Source: Paenibacillus cellulosilyticus | GTDB taxonomy: Bacteria; Bacillota; Bacilli; Paenibacillales; Paenibacillaceae | NCBI RefSeq assembly: GCF_003182255.1 | Contig: NZ_QGTQ01000024.1 | Location: 1 to 64,000, forward strand | DNA length: 64,000 bases | Direction of reading: 5' to 3' | In this document: positions 17,072 through 26,039 of the stretch, piece after piece | Numbering within the stretch: position 1 is the stretch's first letter | Layout of the letters: each line of letters starts with the position of its first letter | The notes under the pieces: generated by a model | The model's database searches: none | The model's input: the letters and a program-made list of their open reading frames with translations, nothing else | What the model was told of the DNA's origin: nothing | Program-made: the position numbers and the translations under genes

Positions 17072-17413
17072 TCACTCCTCTAGTGCGTCATTCAAGCCTG
17101 TCGTTTTATATGAATGATCCGTTAAGCGGTAAATAAGCGGCACCCGTGTCCACCCTTCCGCGAAACAATCGCCTGTCAGCCGATCCCATTCCCGTTCCGC
17201 ATGCTCCCGCACGATTCGGTCCGGTATGATTCGGTCCGGATCAATCTCCCATGTCATGAACACCGCGAGTCCCGACCGGTAAATATTCAAGTTCACAAAC
17301 CCTTTATCGTGAAGCTGTGCGGCAATCGCCGCGGGCTGCTCGTTATGCAGCCGTTCATACCGCTCGACTTGATCAGGCTTCAATACTGCCTTCCATAACG
17401 ACCGTTCGACCAT
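17072..17413 (-). CDS. L-rhamnose mutarotase-family protein (COG3254)
   Basis: A 113-residue dimeric alpha/beta barrel-type protein. KAVLKPDQVERYERLHNEQP contains the conserved Tyr-x3-His of RhaM/RhaU, followed by GFVNLNIYRSG and LAVFMTWEID, the usual strands. The C-terminus differs from RhaM (WTRVPLIYRL in place of the usual EVFHL end). The family interconverts anomers of rhamnose or related 6-deoxy-hexoses, which points to a deoxyhexose substrate for this operon. It is the first gene after the transporter terminator, and its ATG follows GAGGTCGATCGC. Confidence 0.84.
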   Translation of the reverse strand: MVERSLWKAVLKPDQVERYERLHNEQPAAIAAQLHDKGFVNLNIYRSGLAVFMTWEIDPDRIIPDRIVREHAEREWDRLTGDCFAEGWTRVPLIYRLTDHSYKTTGLNDALEE

Positions 17414-17470
17414 GCGATCGACCTCATTTCCTGCCTAATGACCGTTTCAGTCCCTGTTTTTGGGTAAAGA

Positions 17471-17510
17471 AAAACCGGCAGTGCCGTATGGCAGCCCACA
17501 CTACCGGTTT
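17471..17510 (-). terminator. Terminator between transporter and enzyme genes
   Basis: On the minus strand AAACCGGTAGTG (17510-17499) pairs with CACTGCCGGTTT and is followed by TTTTTCTTT. It lies 45 bases after the binding-protein stop, so the transporter genes can end here, with partial read-through or a separate promoter for the enzymes. Confidence 0.88.
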
Positions 17511-17554
17511 CTCCTCTCTACCTCTCATGATGGATTGCACCTAGCGCGCATGCT

Positions 17555-18922
17555 TTACTGCCAAGCCGAATCCTTCGCAGCCTTCGCCTGCTCTTCGCGG
17601 CGTTTATCCATGTTTTTGAGAATATCCTTCGGCTCCATTGCACCGCTGATCATGGCACTCATGTCTTTGCCGATATCCATCCATTGCGGATTCACATATT
17701 TCGCAGTCATCTGCAAGCCCGAGCCCTGCTTCGCGCCGTACGTATCGAAGAACTTCTGCTGCTCCGGCGTGAAGTGGCCGTTGATGCCTTCGAAGTCAAG
17801 CGACAGGAAACGCGGTTCATTGTCCAGGAAATATTGCAGATTCTCTTGCTGCGTCAGGAATTGGAAGTATTTCTTCGCCTCCTCGATATGCTTCGAGCCG
17901 GAGTAAATGAACTTGCTTGGCGCGGCCGGCGCGATGTTCATCAGTTGGTTGTCGACGAGCGGAATCGGGAAGTAACCGAATTGATCCGCCTTCGTATCAG
18001 GGAATGCTGCTTCGATCGTTTGCGGCAGACCGAGGTTATGCACCGTCATTGCGAACTTGCCGCTGGCCATATTTTTCTCCGTGTCTGCGAACGTGTTGGA
18101 GAAGTAGCTTTCGCCCATGTAGCCCTTCTTCACCAATTCGTTGAACTGCGTCAGCGCCTGCTCCATAATCGGAACGTCAGCTACTTTGAGCTCGTTGTTG
18201 TTCAGCTTATCGACAAGGCCAGGGTTCGCTTCTTCGAATTTCGGTCCGATCGACGGGAACCAGAGCACGTGATGCCAGCCGTCCGATACCGGCTCGTAGA
18301 TCGGCGTCACGCCGGATTGCTTGATTGCTTCGCACACGGCGAGGAATTCGCTATAGGTCGTCGGCACCTTGAGGCCGAGCTTATCGAAAATCTGTTTGTT
18401 ATACACCACATAGTAGTCGTACGTTGGATCCCAAACCGTCAGCGCATACACCTTGTCGTTCCAAGTCGCTTGCTCGAGGAACAGCTTATTCTCTCTCTTC
18501 GTCCATTCCTCGGCCGTCAGGTCAACCGCATTCTTCTCCACGTCATACAGCGGACCAAGGTCGAACTTGCCGTCCTGACCGCCGAAGATGTCCGGCGCCT
18601 CCTTCGAGTTCAGCTTCACCTTCAGCAGGTTCTGATACTGGTCGGCCGGAACGATCTGGAAGTCGATATGGATACCCGTCTGCTCTTCGAACTTCTTCGC
18701 GAGCTGCATCTCCGAGTCTTTAATCCAATCCTGGCTGGCCATGTACGTTAGCGTCACATTCTGCTTCGTCGTACCCGACGTCTGCGTGTTGTCCGTCTTC
18801 GTCGTGCCCGTGCCGGACGATGCTGGTTCCTTCGAGGATGATTCGTTCGAGCTGCTTCCGCAGCCTGCGAGCAAACCAAGGGTCAAGCCGACTGCCGCTA
18901 AGATGCCAACCGCTTTTCTCAT
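17555..18922 (-). CDS. Extracellular sugar-binding lipoprotein (CUT1 family 1)
   Basis: A 455-residue solute-binding protein. The signal peptide has a Lys-Arg N-terminus, a hydrophobic core and the lipobox LLAGCGSS (lipidated Cys near 21), followed by a Ser/Thr-rich linker. The mature part has the family-1 fold, with QTGIHIDFQIVP and YDYYVVYNKQIFDKLG segments. It binds a mono- or oligosaccharide outside the cell and hands it to the two permeases encoded just upstream. No ATPase gene is nearby, so a shared MsmX-type ATPase is expected, as is usual in Bacillales. A cre-like site lies 28 bases before its start. Confidence 0.93.
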   Translation of the reverse strand: MRKAVGILAAVGLTLGLLAGCGSSSNESSSKEPASSGTGTTKTDNTQTSGTTKQNVTLTYMASQDWIKDSEMQLAKKFEEQTGIHIDFQIVPADQYQNLLKVKLNSKEAPDIFGGQDGKFDLGPLYDVEKNAVDLTAEEWTKRENKLFLEQATWNDKVYALTVWDPTYDYYVVYNKQIFDKLGLKVPTTYSEFLAVCEAIKQSGVTPIYEPVSDGWHHVLWFPSIGPKFEEANPGLVDKLNNNELKVADVPIMEQALTQFNELVKKGYMGESYFSNTFADTEKNMASGKFAMTVHNLGLPQTIEAAFPDTKADQFGYFPIPLVDNQLMNIAPAAPSKFIYSGSKHIEEAKKYFQFLTQQENLQYFLDNEPRFLSLDFEGINGHFTPEQQKFFDTYGAKQGSGLQMTAKYVNPQWMDIGKDMSAMISGAMEPKDILKNMDKRREEQAKAAKDSAWQ

Positions 18923-18949
18923 CGAATGATACCCCTTTAAGTTCGATTT

Positions 18950-18963
18950 TGTTTACGCTTACA
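18950..18963 (-). promoter_or_regulatory. Catabolite-responsive element (cre), CcpA site
   Basis: TGTAAGCGTAAACA on the minus strand fits the CcpA consensus TGWAARCGYTWWCW at 13 of 14 positions. Just upstream on the same strand TTTCAA and TATACA, spaced 16 bases, could be a promoter for the binding-protein gene, so the site would lie near the transcription start and repress under glucose. The promoter boxes are weak. Confidence 0.65.
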
Positions 18964-19031
18964 TTGTATAATTGAGCCGTTTGTGCTTGAAATGCACTAA
19001 TCCGATTTCATGCCTGCACTTTTTTAACCGG

Positions 19032-19865
19032 TTACCCCTTCACCGAACCGGCCGTCATGCCGGCGATAATGAACCGCTGCCCCAGCAAGTATACGATAAC
19101 GACAGGCAGACTTGTGAGCACAATGTCCGCGCTGACGAGGTTCCACTGCATCTGGAACTGCCCGAAGAAATTGTATACCGACAGCGTCATCGGCCACTGC
19201 GACGCAGAGTTCAAGAAGTACAGCGGCAGCAGAAACTCGTTCCACGAATTGAGAAAAGCCAAGATGAATACGGTAACGGCAGCCGGCTTGAGCAATGGGA
19301 AAATAATGTCGAAAAAGAGCCGGATCGGCCCGCAGCCGTCAATAATGCCCGCTTCGTCCAGTTCCTTCGGAACACCGCCGACGAAGCCGTATAGAATAAA
19401 GACGCTAAGCGGAATTTGAACCGCTGCGTACAAGATGATGATGCCAAGCTGCGAATTGACGAGATGAAGCAGCTGCATCATTTTCATCAGCGTAAAATAG
19501 TTCAGCGGCATCGCCAGCCCCAGCAGCATAAACAGATAGCTGAATCGGTTCAGCCGGCTCTTTCTTCTCGCATACACATAGGCGGCCATGGACGCCAGCA
19601 GCACACAAAGGATCGTCGATACGCCCGCGTACAGCACGCTGTTCCAGAGCGAACCGGCCAGCTTACCCTGTTCGAAGACGGTCTTGAAGTTACTGAAGTG
19701 CAGCGAAGTCGGCAGATCCATTCCCATCGAGCTCGCTTGCGCGCTGTCCTTGAGCGAATTAATGACAATGAGAATAAGCGGCGCGATCGTAATCAGACTG
19801 ATAATCCATACAAGTACATTTTTGCCCCAGGGCATATACGTGCGAAGTCGTCTATTCGTGCTCAA
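19032..19865 (-). CDS. Sugar ABC transporter permease, second subunit
   Basis: A 277-residue inner-membrane protein with six predicted helices and the EAA loop DEAGIIDGCGPIRLFFDIIFPLL near residue 170, typical of MalG/LacG-type CUT1 permeases. Its start overlaps the stop of the first permease by four bases, so they are translationally coupled. It pairs with that subunit to form the channel for the sugar bound by the lipoprotein. Confidence 0.93.
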   Translation of the reverse strand: MSTNRRLRTYMPWGKNVLVWIISLITIAPLILIVINSLKDSAQASSMGMDLPTSLHFSNFKTVFEQGKLAGSLWNSVLYAGVSTILCVLLASMAAYVYARRKSRLNRFSYLFMLLGLAMPLNYFTLMKMMQLLHLVNSQLGIIILYAAVQIPLSVFILYGFVGGVPKELDEAGIIDGCGPIRLFFDIIFPLLKPAAVTVFILAFLNSWNEFLLPLYFLNSASQWPMTLSVYNFFGQFQMQWNLVSADIVLTSLPVVIVYLLGQRFIIAGMTAGSVKG

Positions 19866-20734
19866 TGCGAGTCCTCCTCTCGGCTCATCACTTTCACGAC
19901 GAAGTAACCGATGATCGTCATGAAGACGAACAGGACAGTCGACAGCGCCGTGCCAAGGCCATAACGACCCATCGAGAATTCTTTGAATACGCCCGTGAAC
20001 AGCACCTCTGTTGCATAACCCGGCCCGCCGTTCGTCAACACGTACACGGTATCGAACACTTTGAGCCCATACAGCATGTTAAGGACGAGCGTGACCGTCA
20101 GCGCAGGCATGAGCAGCGGAATCGTAATGTTCCAGATGCGGCGCCAGTAACCGGCACCATCAATCTCTGCGGCCTCGTCGTAATCCTTCGGTATCGACTG
20201 CAGGCCCGCGAGCAGAATGACCATGATATAGCCGGCGCCCTTCCAGACGTCGACGCCGATGATCGATTTGAACGCGAAGTTCAGATCCGTCAGCCAATGC
20301 TGAGCGAGAAACCCGAGCCCGATCGTAAGAAGAAACTCGTTGAGAAGCCCCGTGTCCGGGTGAAGGACCGATTTGAAAATAAGACCGACGATCAGCATCG
20401 GCACGACAGCCGGCATGAACATGACCGCGCGGTGAAAATTACGGAAACGCACGCCTTTGTTTACAAGAAGGGCTAGGAAGAAACCGATAACCGTCTTGAG
20501 CACGATTGTTGCAATGGTAAAAATAAGCGTATTTTTGATAAATGAAACATACATATTCTCTCCAGAGAACACTTTCCTAAAATTGTCTAACCCGATAAAA
20601 TGGACGGCGGAGTCGTAGCTGTTCCAGTCGGTGAAGGCATAAGCGATGCCCGCGACACCAGGAATGACGAGCAGCAGCACGTAGAGCAGCATCGCCCCAA
20701 GCGAGAAATAATACGGATACGTCTTGTTGTTCAA
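19862..20734 (-). CDS. Sugar ABC transporter permease, first subunit
   Basis: A 290-residue MalF/LplB-type permease. The EAA loop EAAEIDGAGYWRRIW is near residue 195 and NGGPGYATE follows near 245. Helices are evident from the start (SLGAMLLYVLLLVIPGVAG). The likely start is a TTG only one or two bases after AGGAGC, so the true N-terminus is slightly uncertain. It is the first gene of the minus-strand locus, divergent from the YesM-type kinase that probably controls it. Confidence 0.92.
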   Translation of the reverse strand: MNNKTYPYYFSLGAMLLYVLLLVIPGVAGIAYAFTDWNSYDSAVHFIGLDNFRKVFSGENMYVSFIKNTLIFTIATIVLKTVIGFFLALLVNKGVRFRNFHRAVMFMPAVVPMLIVGLIFKSVLHPDTGLLNEFLLTIGLGFLAQHWLTDLNFAFKSIIGVDVWKGAGYIMVILLAGLQSIPKDYDEAAEIDGAGYWRRIWNITIPLLMPALTVTLVLNMLYGLKVFDTVYVLTNGGPGYATEVLFTGVFKEFSMGRYGLGTALSTVLFVFMTIIGYFVVKVMSREEDSH

Positions 20735-20888
20735 GCTCCTATCACTCCAATCCAGTGCTTTGTATGCGCTTTCTTTTTGCTATGATTCATTATAGAATTA
20801 CAGATAATCAATCGACCATGCAGAAAACAGACTAGTGAGATGCACAAATTTTACCCGCTGCCTTACGCTCTAGGAGGTGCCTGCTGCT

Positions 20889-22703
20889 ATGCTGCGCCAG
20901 CGATCGATTCGTTCCGTTCTGTTCCTCACGTACTCGGTCATTATTGCACTGATTCTGCTTATTTCGCTGCTGCTGTTCTATCTCTGGTCATCCGACACGC
21001 TGCACGAGCAAGCGGCTGATACGATCTCCGGCACTTCGCTGTCCGTCAGAGATAAGCTTGATCTCGAAGTGCAGAAGATGGACACGGTGTCGCAAAACAT
21101 TCTGTACTCCAACCTCGTCAAGGAGCGTTTTCTCGTCTACACGGGCAAGGCTGACGATACCGATGCCGAAGATGCAGCCGGACGCATCCGCAATGCCAAG
21201 GAGCTCGCCGACATTCTGGTCGCGGCGAACGGTCCCGCGTTTCCGGTTCAACAGGTGAACCTGTATGATTTTGAAGGCAATCTGTTCGCCTCCGGCTTCG
21301 ATAACCGCCGGATGCAGCTGGAGCTCAGCGCGAAATCGTGGTATGCGGACGTCATGTCGGGCGAATACGGGAAGGTGCTGACGACGCCGGAACTCGATGA
21401 GCAAATGCGCTCCGTCGTTACGACTCGCAAGGACGCCTATTCGATCTCCCTGCTGCGTGTTTTCACGGATAAGTACAACACGCCGGAAGGCATCGTCGAA
21501 GTGAAAAAGACGGCCGATGAGCTGTTCAAGTCCGTTGTCTCCTCGCAGGGCGATGGCATCATCGTCTATAACGACGAAGGCGAGCTGATCTATCCGACCG
21601 GCACCGGGCATGAGGCGGAACTAGCGTATGTTCAGCAGTTTCTCCAGCATCCCGGCGAAGGCAAGACCATGAACTCCGTTACGGGCGACCGAGAGTTGTA
21701 CGCGATTACGCATTCCGACTATACAGGCTGGAACTCGGCGATCATTCTATCGGAGAAGTCATTGATGGCGCCGCTCCGTACGTTTACGAAAGCATTCATG
21801 GTACTGGCTATTGCCGTCCTGCTGCTTGCCGTTGCATTAACTTACATGGCTGCGCAGCGCATAACGAAGCCAATTGCGCGTATGCATAAGCTGATCAAGT
21901 CGACCGATCTGGAGAAGATCACGACGATGGGACCGATTGAACCGACGAGCGGCTTGAATGAGCTGGACCGACTGCAGCTGGCATTCGGCAAGATGGGCGA
22001 GCGGCTGAAATATTCGATGGAAGAGCTCATGACCGCCCAGCATCAGGAGATGCAGGCGAAGATGCTGGCGCTTCAATCGCAGATCAATCCGCATTTTCTG
22101 TACAATACGCTCGCGACGATCAGCGTCATGGCAGAAGAGCAAATGAATGACGAGATCGTTGGCATGATCGACAATCTATCCGACTTGCTGCGCTATATTT
22201 CATCGGATGACGGGTCTGATGTAGACCTGGATACGGAGCTTGCGCACACGGAGAAGTTTCTCCGCTGCATCGGCTTCCGATACGGCAGCCGGTTAACGTA
22301 TTCAATCGATATCGATCCCGCGCTGCGCACCATTCAAGTGCCGAAGCTCATTATTCAGCCTCTCGTCGAGAACGCCGTCAAATATGGCACAAAGGTCGCG
22401 CCGCCTTGGCATATCGCGGTCCGCGTCTACTCAGAAGGCGCGTTGTGGTTCGCCGAGGTGCAGGATAACGGGCCGGGCTTCCGTACAGAAGGTCGTGAAC
22501 GGATTCAGCAGGCGATCGAGGAGATGAATCGGACAGGCAAAGCACCAAGCTTGAGTGTTGATGGGATGGGGTTATTGAACGTGTATATCCGGCTGAAGAT
22601 GCTGTACAACAATCATCGGATGACGTTTCGGATTTCCGACGCGCCTTCCGGGGGCGCCGTCGTTACGATCGGTGGCGTTCAATCACGAGCGGAGGAGGTG
22701 TAA
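20889..22703 (+). CDS. YesM-type sensor histidine kinase
   Basis: About 604 residues, starting at the ATG 11 bases after AGGAGG (an in-frame GTG at 20877 lies inside that box). Helix 1 is near residues 10-35. A large extracellular dCache-like sensing region follows, then helix 2 near 295-317, a HAMP linker, the His_kinase motif QINPHFLYNTLATIS with the phosphorylated His, and a HATPase_c end with NAVKYG and DNGPGF. This kinase class typically senses an extracellular sugar and acts through an AraC-type response regulator on an adjacent CUT1 transporter, which fits the layout here. Confidence 0.93.
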   Translation: MLRQRSIRSVLFLTYSVIIALILLISLLLFYLWSSDTLHEQAADTISGTSLSVRDKLDLEVQKMDTVSQNILYSNLVKERFLVYTGKADDTDAEDAAGRIRNAKELADILVAANGPAFPVQQVNLYDFEGNLFASGFDNRRMQLELSAKSWYADVMSGEYGKVLTTPELDEQMRSVVTTRKDAYSISLLRVFTDKYNTPEGIVEVKKTADELFKSVVSSQGDGIIVYNDEGELIYPTGTGHEAELAYVQQFLQHPGEGKTMNSVTGDRELYAITHSDYTGWNSAIILSEKSLMAPLRTFTKAFMVLAIAVLLLAVALTYMAAQRITKPIARMHKLIKSTDLEKITTMGPIEPTSGLNELDRLQLAFGKMGERLKYSMEELMTAQHQEMQAKMLALQSQINPHFLYNTLATISVMAEEQMNDEIVGMIDNLSDLLRYISSDDGSDVDLDTELAHTEKFLRCIGFRYGSRLTYSIDIDPALRTIQVPKLIIQPLVENAVKYGTKVAPPWHIAVRVYSEGALWFAEVQDNGPGFRTEGRERIQQAIEEMNRTGKAPSLSVDGMGLLNVYIRLKMLYNNHRMTFRISDAPSGGAVVTIGGVQSRAEEV

Positions 22704-22706
22704 CTT

Positions 22707-23465
22707 ATGGCGATTCGCACCATTGTAGCGGAGGACGAGGAGCTTATTCTACGCAATCTAGTTAAGAAAATACAAGCCGTCGACCCGATATTCGAGATCG
22801 TTGATACCGCGACGGATGGAGCCACAGCGCTTCGGCTGCTCGAGAGCTCGCCGATCGATCTGCTGATCACCGACATCCACATGCCGGTCATCGATGGCTT
22901 GGAGCTCATTCGGCAGGCGCATTTGAAGTTCCCGAACATTCATAAGGTCATCATCAGCGGCTACAACGATTTCGAGTATGCGCGTCATGCGCTGAAGCAC
23001 GAGGTTGTCGATTATTTGCTAAAGCCGGTTAAGCCGAGCGAACTGGAGCTGGTGCTTGGGACAATCAAGATCAAAATGAGCCAGGAGCAGGAAGCCCGCG
23101 GCGCGGCGAAGGCGGCCAAACTGGACAATCACACCTATACGCCGGATGAGATCGTTCAGTCGGTTCAGCTGTTTCTGAAGAACAATTACGCGAAGGAATT
23201 GAATCTGGAGGAAATCGCGCGGGCGTATAACTTCAACTCGTCTTATCTGACGAAAATCTTCATCAAGCACGCTGGCGAGCCCCCGTCCAAATATTTGATT
23301 CGGCTGCGCATCAGCGAAGCCAAACGGCTGCTCGACCAAGAGAAATCGTGGTCCATCAAGGAAATCGGCGAGCGCGTAGGCTACGCCGATCCGTACTATT
23401 TCAGCCGCATGTTCAAGCAGGCCACGGGCATGACGCCAAGCGAGTATCGGGGGAAGAGCGGTTAG
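22707..23465 (+). CDS. YesN-type response regulator, AraC output domain
   Basis: A 252-residue regulator whose start lies three bases after the kinase stop, with GGAGGAGGTG inside the kinase 3' end. The receiver domain (1-120) has EDEE, the phospho-Asp in LLITDIHMP and Lys in LLKPVKP. The C-terminal AraC double HTH (about 150-250) ends GYADPYYFSRMFKQATGMTPSEY. YesN proteins are often near 500 residues with a long linker; this one is the compact form. It probably activates the divergent permease promoter. Confidence 0.94.
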   Translation: MAIRTIVAEDEELILRNLVKKIQAVDPIFEIVDTATDGATALRLLESSPIDLLITDIHMPVIDGLELIRQAHLKFPNIHKVIISGYNDFEYARHALKHEVVDYLLKPVKPSELELVLGTIKIKMSQEQEARGAAKAAKLDNHTYTPDEIVQSVQLFLKNNYAKELNLEEIARAYNFNSSYLTKIFIKHAGEPPSKYLIRLRISEAKRLLDQEKSWSIKEIGERVGYADPYYFSRMFKQATGMTPSEYRGKSG

Positions 23466-23494
23466 CCTCACCATTTTATTACGGAAGGAACTCG

Positions 23495-24292
23495 ATGCCG
23501 CATATGAAGCCTATTCATCATCCACTCATTTGCATCGGCAACGGCCATAAGCCCCCTAATCTGCATAAGTGGGGGCCTGGTGTGCGCGATCTCTATGCTT
23601 TGCATTATATCGTCAGCGGAAGCGGCATTCTAGAGACTCGCGGCTCGATCCTTCATCTGAAGGCGGGGGACAGCTTCATCATCTATCCGGACACCGAGGT
23701 GTTCTATTACCCTGATCCGCGCGACCCTTGGGCGTATGTATGGCTGGAGTTTACGGGCGACGAGGTCCCGGATCTGTTGTCCATGACGCAGTTTACTAGG
23801 GATCAGCCCATCGTAGCAGAAGCTCCTCGCGAATTGGCATCGTTGTATCCAGTCGCTCCGAATGCCGATGCAAGGCCGTTCGAACGCACACGCGCCGAGG
23901 CGCAGCTGCGTCTGCTCTTGTCATACTATCTTGAGTATTATCCGAATGAAACGAAGATTCCTGCTGCCGACTATGCCGTATTGGCTAAACAATTCATTGA
24001 ACATCACTACTGGAAAGCGAACCTGACTGTCGCCGATATCGTGAACGCGGTCCAGCTTGAACGCAGCTACCTATTCCGCTTATTCAAGATTGCGACCGGC
24101 AGGTCGCTCTTAAGTTATTTAACCGATTATCGCATCCAACGTGCCTGCGAGCTGCTTCGAACCTCGGACTTGTCCATCAAGTCGATTGCTTATTCAGTCG
24201 GGTACAAGGACCAGCTATATTTCTCTCGTGTATTTAAAAAAGCAACGTCCCATACCCCATCGGAGTATATGACGCTGCATCGTGAGCAATAA
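23495..24292 (+). CDS. AraC-family regulator next to the alpha-galactosidase gene
   Basis: 265 residues from the ATG after GGAAGGAACTCG; the frame is open further upstream but overlaps the response regulator. The N-terminal AraC_binding cupin shows GSGILETRG, LKAGDSFIIYPDTEVFYYP and WAYVWLEF. The C-terminal HTH pair ends YSVGYKDQLYFSRVFKKATS. It is the third regulator of the locus and may respond to an intracellular sugar. It converges with the GH27 gene (8-base gap), so it may be co-expressed with the two-component genes. Confidence 0.9.
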   Translation: MPHMKPIHHPLICIGNGHKPPNLHKWGPGVRDLYALHYIVSGSGILETRGSILHLKAGDSFIIYPDTEVFYYPDPRDPWAYVWLEFTGDEVPDLLSMTQFTRDQPIVAEAPRELASLYPVAPNADARPFERTRAEAQLRLLLSYYLEYYPNETKIPAADYAVLAKQFIEHHYWKANLTVADIVNAVQLERSYLFRLFKIATGRSLLSYLTDYRIQRACELLRTSDLSIKSIAYSVGYKDQLYFSRVFKKATSHTPSEYMTLHREQ

Positions 24293-24300
24293 TTCATTCG

Positions 24301-25470
24301 TTATTTGACAAGCTTAGCTCGCACAATTACGCAGTCATGCGCCGGCACATGAGGCGCGAAGCGCTCTTGGAACACGCCGAGCTCCTTGTGCTCCCAACAG
24401 TCATACAGCGACAACGACATCCCTGCGGCATTCGGAATGCCAACGTCCCAGAATAGCAGCGGCACCTCACGTTGATGATCGCTTAAATTGAAGAAGCCGA
24501 AAGCCAGATCGCCGTCGCTGAGCACCTTCACGAGCATAAAGACGTCATTGCCGTGGAACCAATTCGGCTCCGGCTTGATCCGATAAGCGCCGCGGCCTTC
24601 GGCATCCTGATTGATGGCGATGATGTCGCGGTTCAGCAAAATGTCCTTCGTCGCTTGGTTAGCGGAGCGAACATCACAGCCGATCATTAATGGCGATCCC
24701 ATCATTGCCCATAACGAGAAATGCGTCTTATACTGCGTATCGGTACAGCCTCCATTGCCTTTGCCGATAAATCCGTCATTGCTGCCGCCATACATGCCGA
24801 CAACGAGCATGTCCATATCGTTGTGGCAGAACGAGCCCGTATAGCAACCCTTGTCCAACTGCGACAGAGCTAGACTCTTGATGGAATCCCACTTATCTTG
24901 AATATCCCCAGTCGAGCGATACATATGCGCCCCTGACTCGCGAATCCACTGATATACGTTATCTTCTCCCCAGTTGCAGGCGGAGAACAGAATATCTCTT
25001 CCGCTGTTCTTGAGCGCCAGGCTCATCCGCTTATACAGCAGTTCACCCGACATCTGCCGCGGCTTGAAGCAGTAATCGAATTTGAGGAAATCGACGCCCC
25101 ATTCCGCCAACTTCTTCGCATCTTGGAATTCATGCTCGAAGCTGCCCGGATAACCCGCGCAAGTATTCGTTCCTACGCACGAGTACATGCCGAACTTGAG
25201 GCCCTTCGAGTGAATATAATCCGCGAGCGCTTTCATTCCGCTCGGGAATTTAACAGGGTCTACTACCCAATTGCCCTCCATGTCCCGTTGCTTCAAGCTC
25301 CAGCAGTCATCGATGACGATGTATTCGTAACCCGCATCCTTATAACCTTCTGATACGAATAGATCCGCGACGTCTCGAATCAATTGTTCATTAATATCCC
25401 ACGTGAACGTGTTCCATGAATTCCATCCCATCGGCGGGGTCAGACCAAGCGGTTTCGAATAGTCCATCAT
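24301..25470 (-). CDS. GH27 alpha-galactosidase (or related glycosidase)
   Basis: A 389-residue GH27 enzyme. It begins GLTPPMGWNSWNTF, has the paired Asp in YIVIDDCWS, the nucleophile Asp132 in FLKFDYC and the acid/base Asp189 in YRSTGDIQ, then a C-terminal beta domain. There is no signal peptide, so it is cytosolic and would act on imported oligosaccharides. GH27 also includes alpha-N-acetylgalactosaminidases and beta-L-arabinopyranosidases, so the sugar is not certain. AGGAGGCGC lies before the start, and TTCCCG/CGGGAA (25485-25501) forms an inverted repeat just upstream. Confidence 0.92.
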   Translation of the reverse strand: MMDYSKPLGLTPPMGWNSWNTFTWDINEQLIRDVADLFVSEGYKDAGYEYIVIDDCWSLKQRDMEGNWVVDPVKFPSGMKALADYIHSKGLKFGMYSCVGTNTCAGYPGSFEHEFQDAKKLAEWGVDFLKFDYCFKPRQMSGELLYKRMSLALKNSGRDILFSACNWGEDNVYQWIRESGAHMYRSTGDIQDKWDSIKSLALSQLDKGCYTGSFCHNDMDMLVVGMYGGSNDGFIGKGNGGCTDTQYKTHFSLWAMMGSPLMIGCDVRSANQATKDILLNRDIIAINQDAEGRGAYRIKPEPNWFHGNDVFMLVKVLSDGDLAFGFFNLSDHQREVPLLFWDVGIPNAAGMSLSLYDCWEHKELGVFQERFAPHVPAHDCVIVRAKLVK

Positions 25471-25781
25471 TAGCGCCTCCTATGTTCCCGTGCTGCGGGA
25501 ATCAACTATTGTCCATTCCATTGTCGAATTGCTAATGGAATTAAATCATAAGAACCTCTCCTCAGCCTATGGCTTGACGTTGCTTCTATATGGACAGTTG
25601 TTGCTTAGGATGACTGCGAAAAATTTTTCCGATTAAATCGATAAATTAATTGTATACGTAACATGTTCCGTTCAACTGGCACATGCAAGCATATCGTCGT
25701 ATCATAAAAGACAGTTGGTTTGCAGCGGAATGCTGTACATATGCGGAGGATAAACAACACAAAGAAAGGAGATGTTGAACG

Positions 25782-25847
25782 ATGGCGGGTGATCCTGCAT
25801 CCAAATCCGATATGACAAAACGCATCATGTGCGCATCCGATTGGTGA
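25782..25847 (+). CDS. Possible 21-residue small protein
   Basis: A short frame, MAGDPASKSDMTKRIMCASDW, preceded by the strong ribosome site AAAGGAGATG with 7-8 base spacing, in an otherwise gene-free 570-base region between the GH27 gene and mqo. I recognise no family. The good ribosome site is the only support; it may be chance or a decayed gene. Confidence 0.3.
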   Translation: MAGDPASKSDMTKRIMCASDW

Positions 25848-25987
25848 GGATATTGGGTTTTTCTGCATGGATTAGGGTTTTGTATACGGTTCGGTGATCT
25901 TGCTTTCAAATAGCATTTATCTATCTTATAATAGTTAATATCATAATCTAATTTATTAGTGAAACAGGCAATGATCGATTGACTAAA

Positions 25988-26009
25988 GGTGTGTGAAGAA
26001 GTTCACACC
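25988..26009. promoter_or_regulatory. Inverted repeat in front of mqo
   Basis: GGTGTG at 25988-25993 pairs with CACACC at 26004-26009, and the inner TGAA/GTTC partly extends the stem. It lies 30 bases before the mqo start and upstream of its AAGGACGG ribosome site, so it could be an operator or an RNA hairpin. Confidence 0.45.
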
Positions 26010-26039
26010 CTGAATAATAGTACGTAAGGACGGTAAATC

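Noticed and set aside
19032-20734. Missing ATPase as a sign of a broken transporter
   Set aside because: CUT1 transporters of Bacillales commonly share an MsmX-type ATPase encoded elsewhere.
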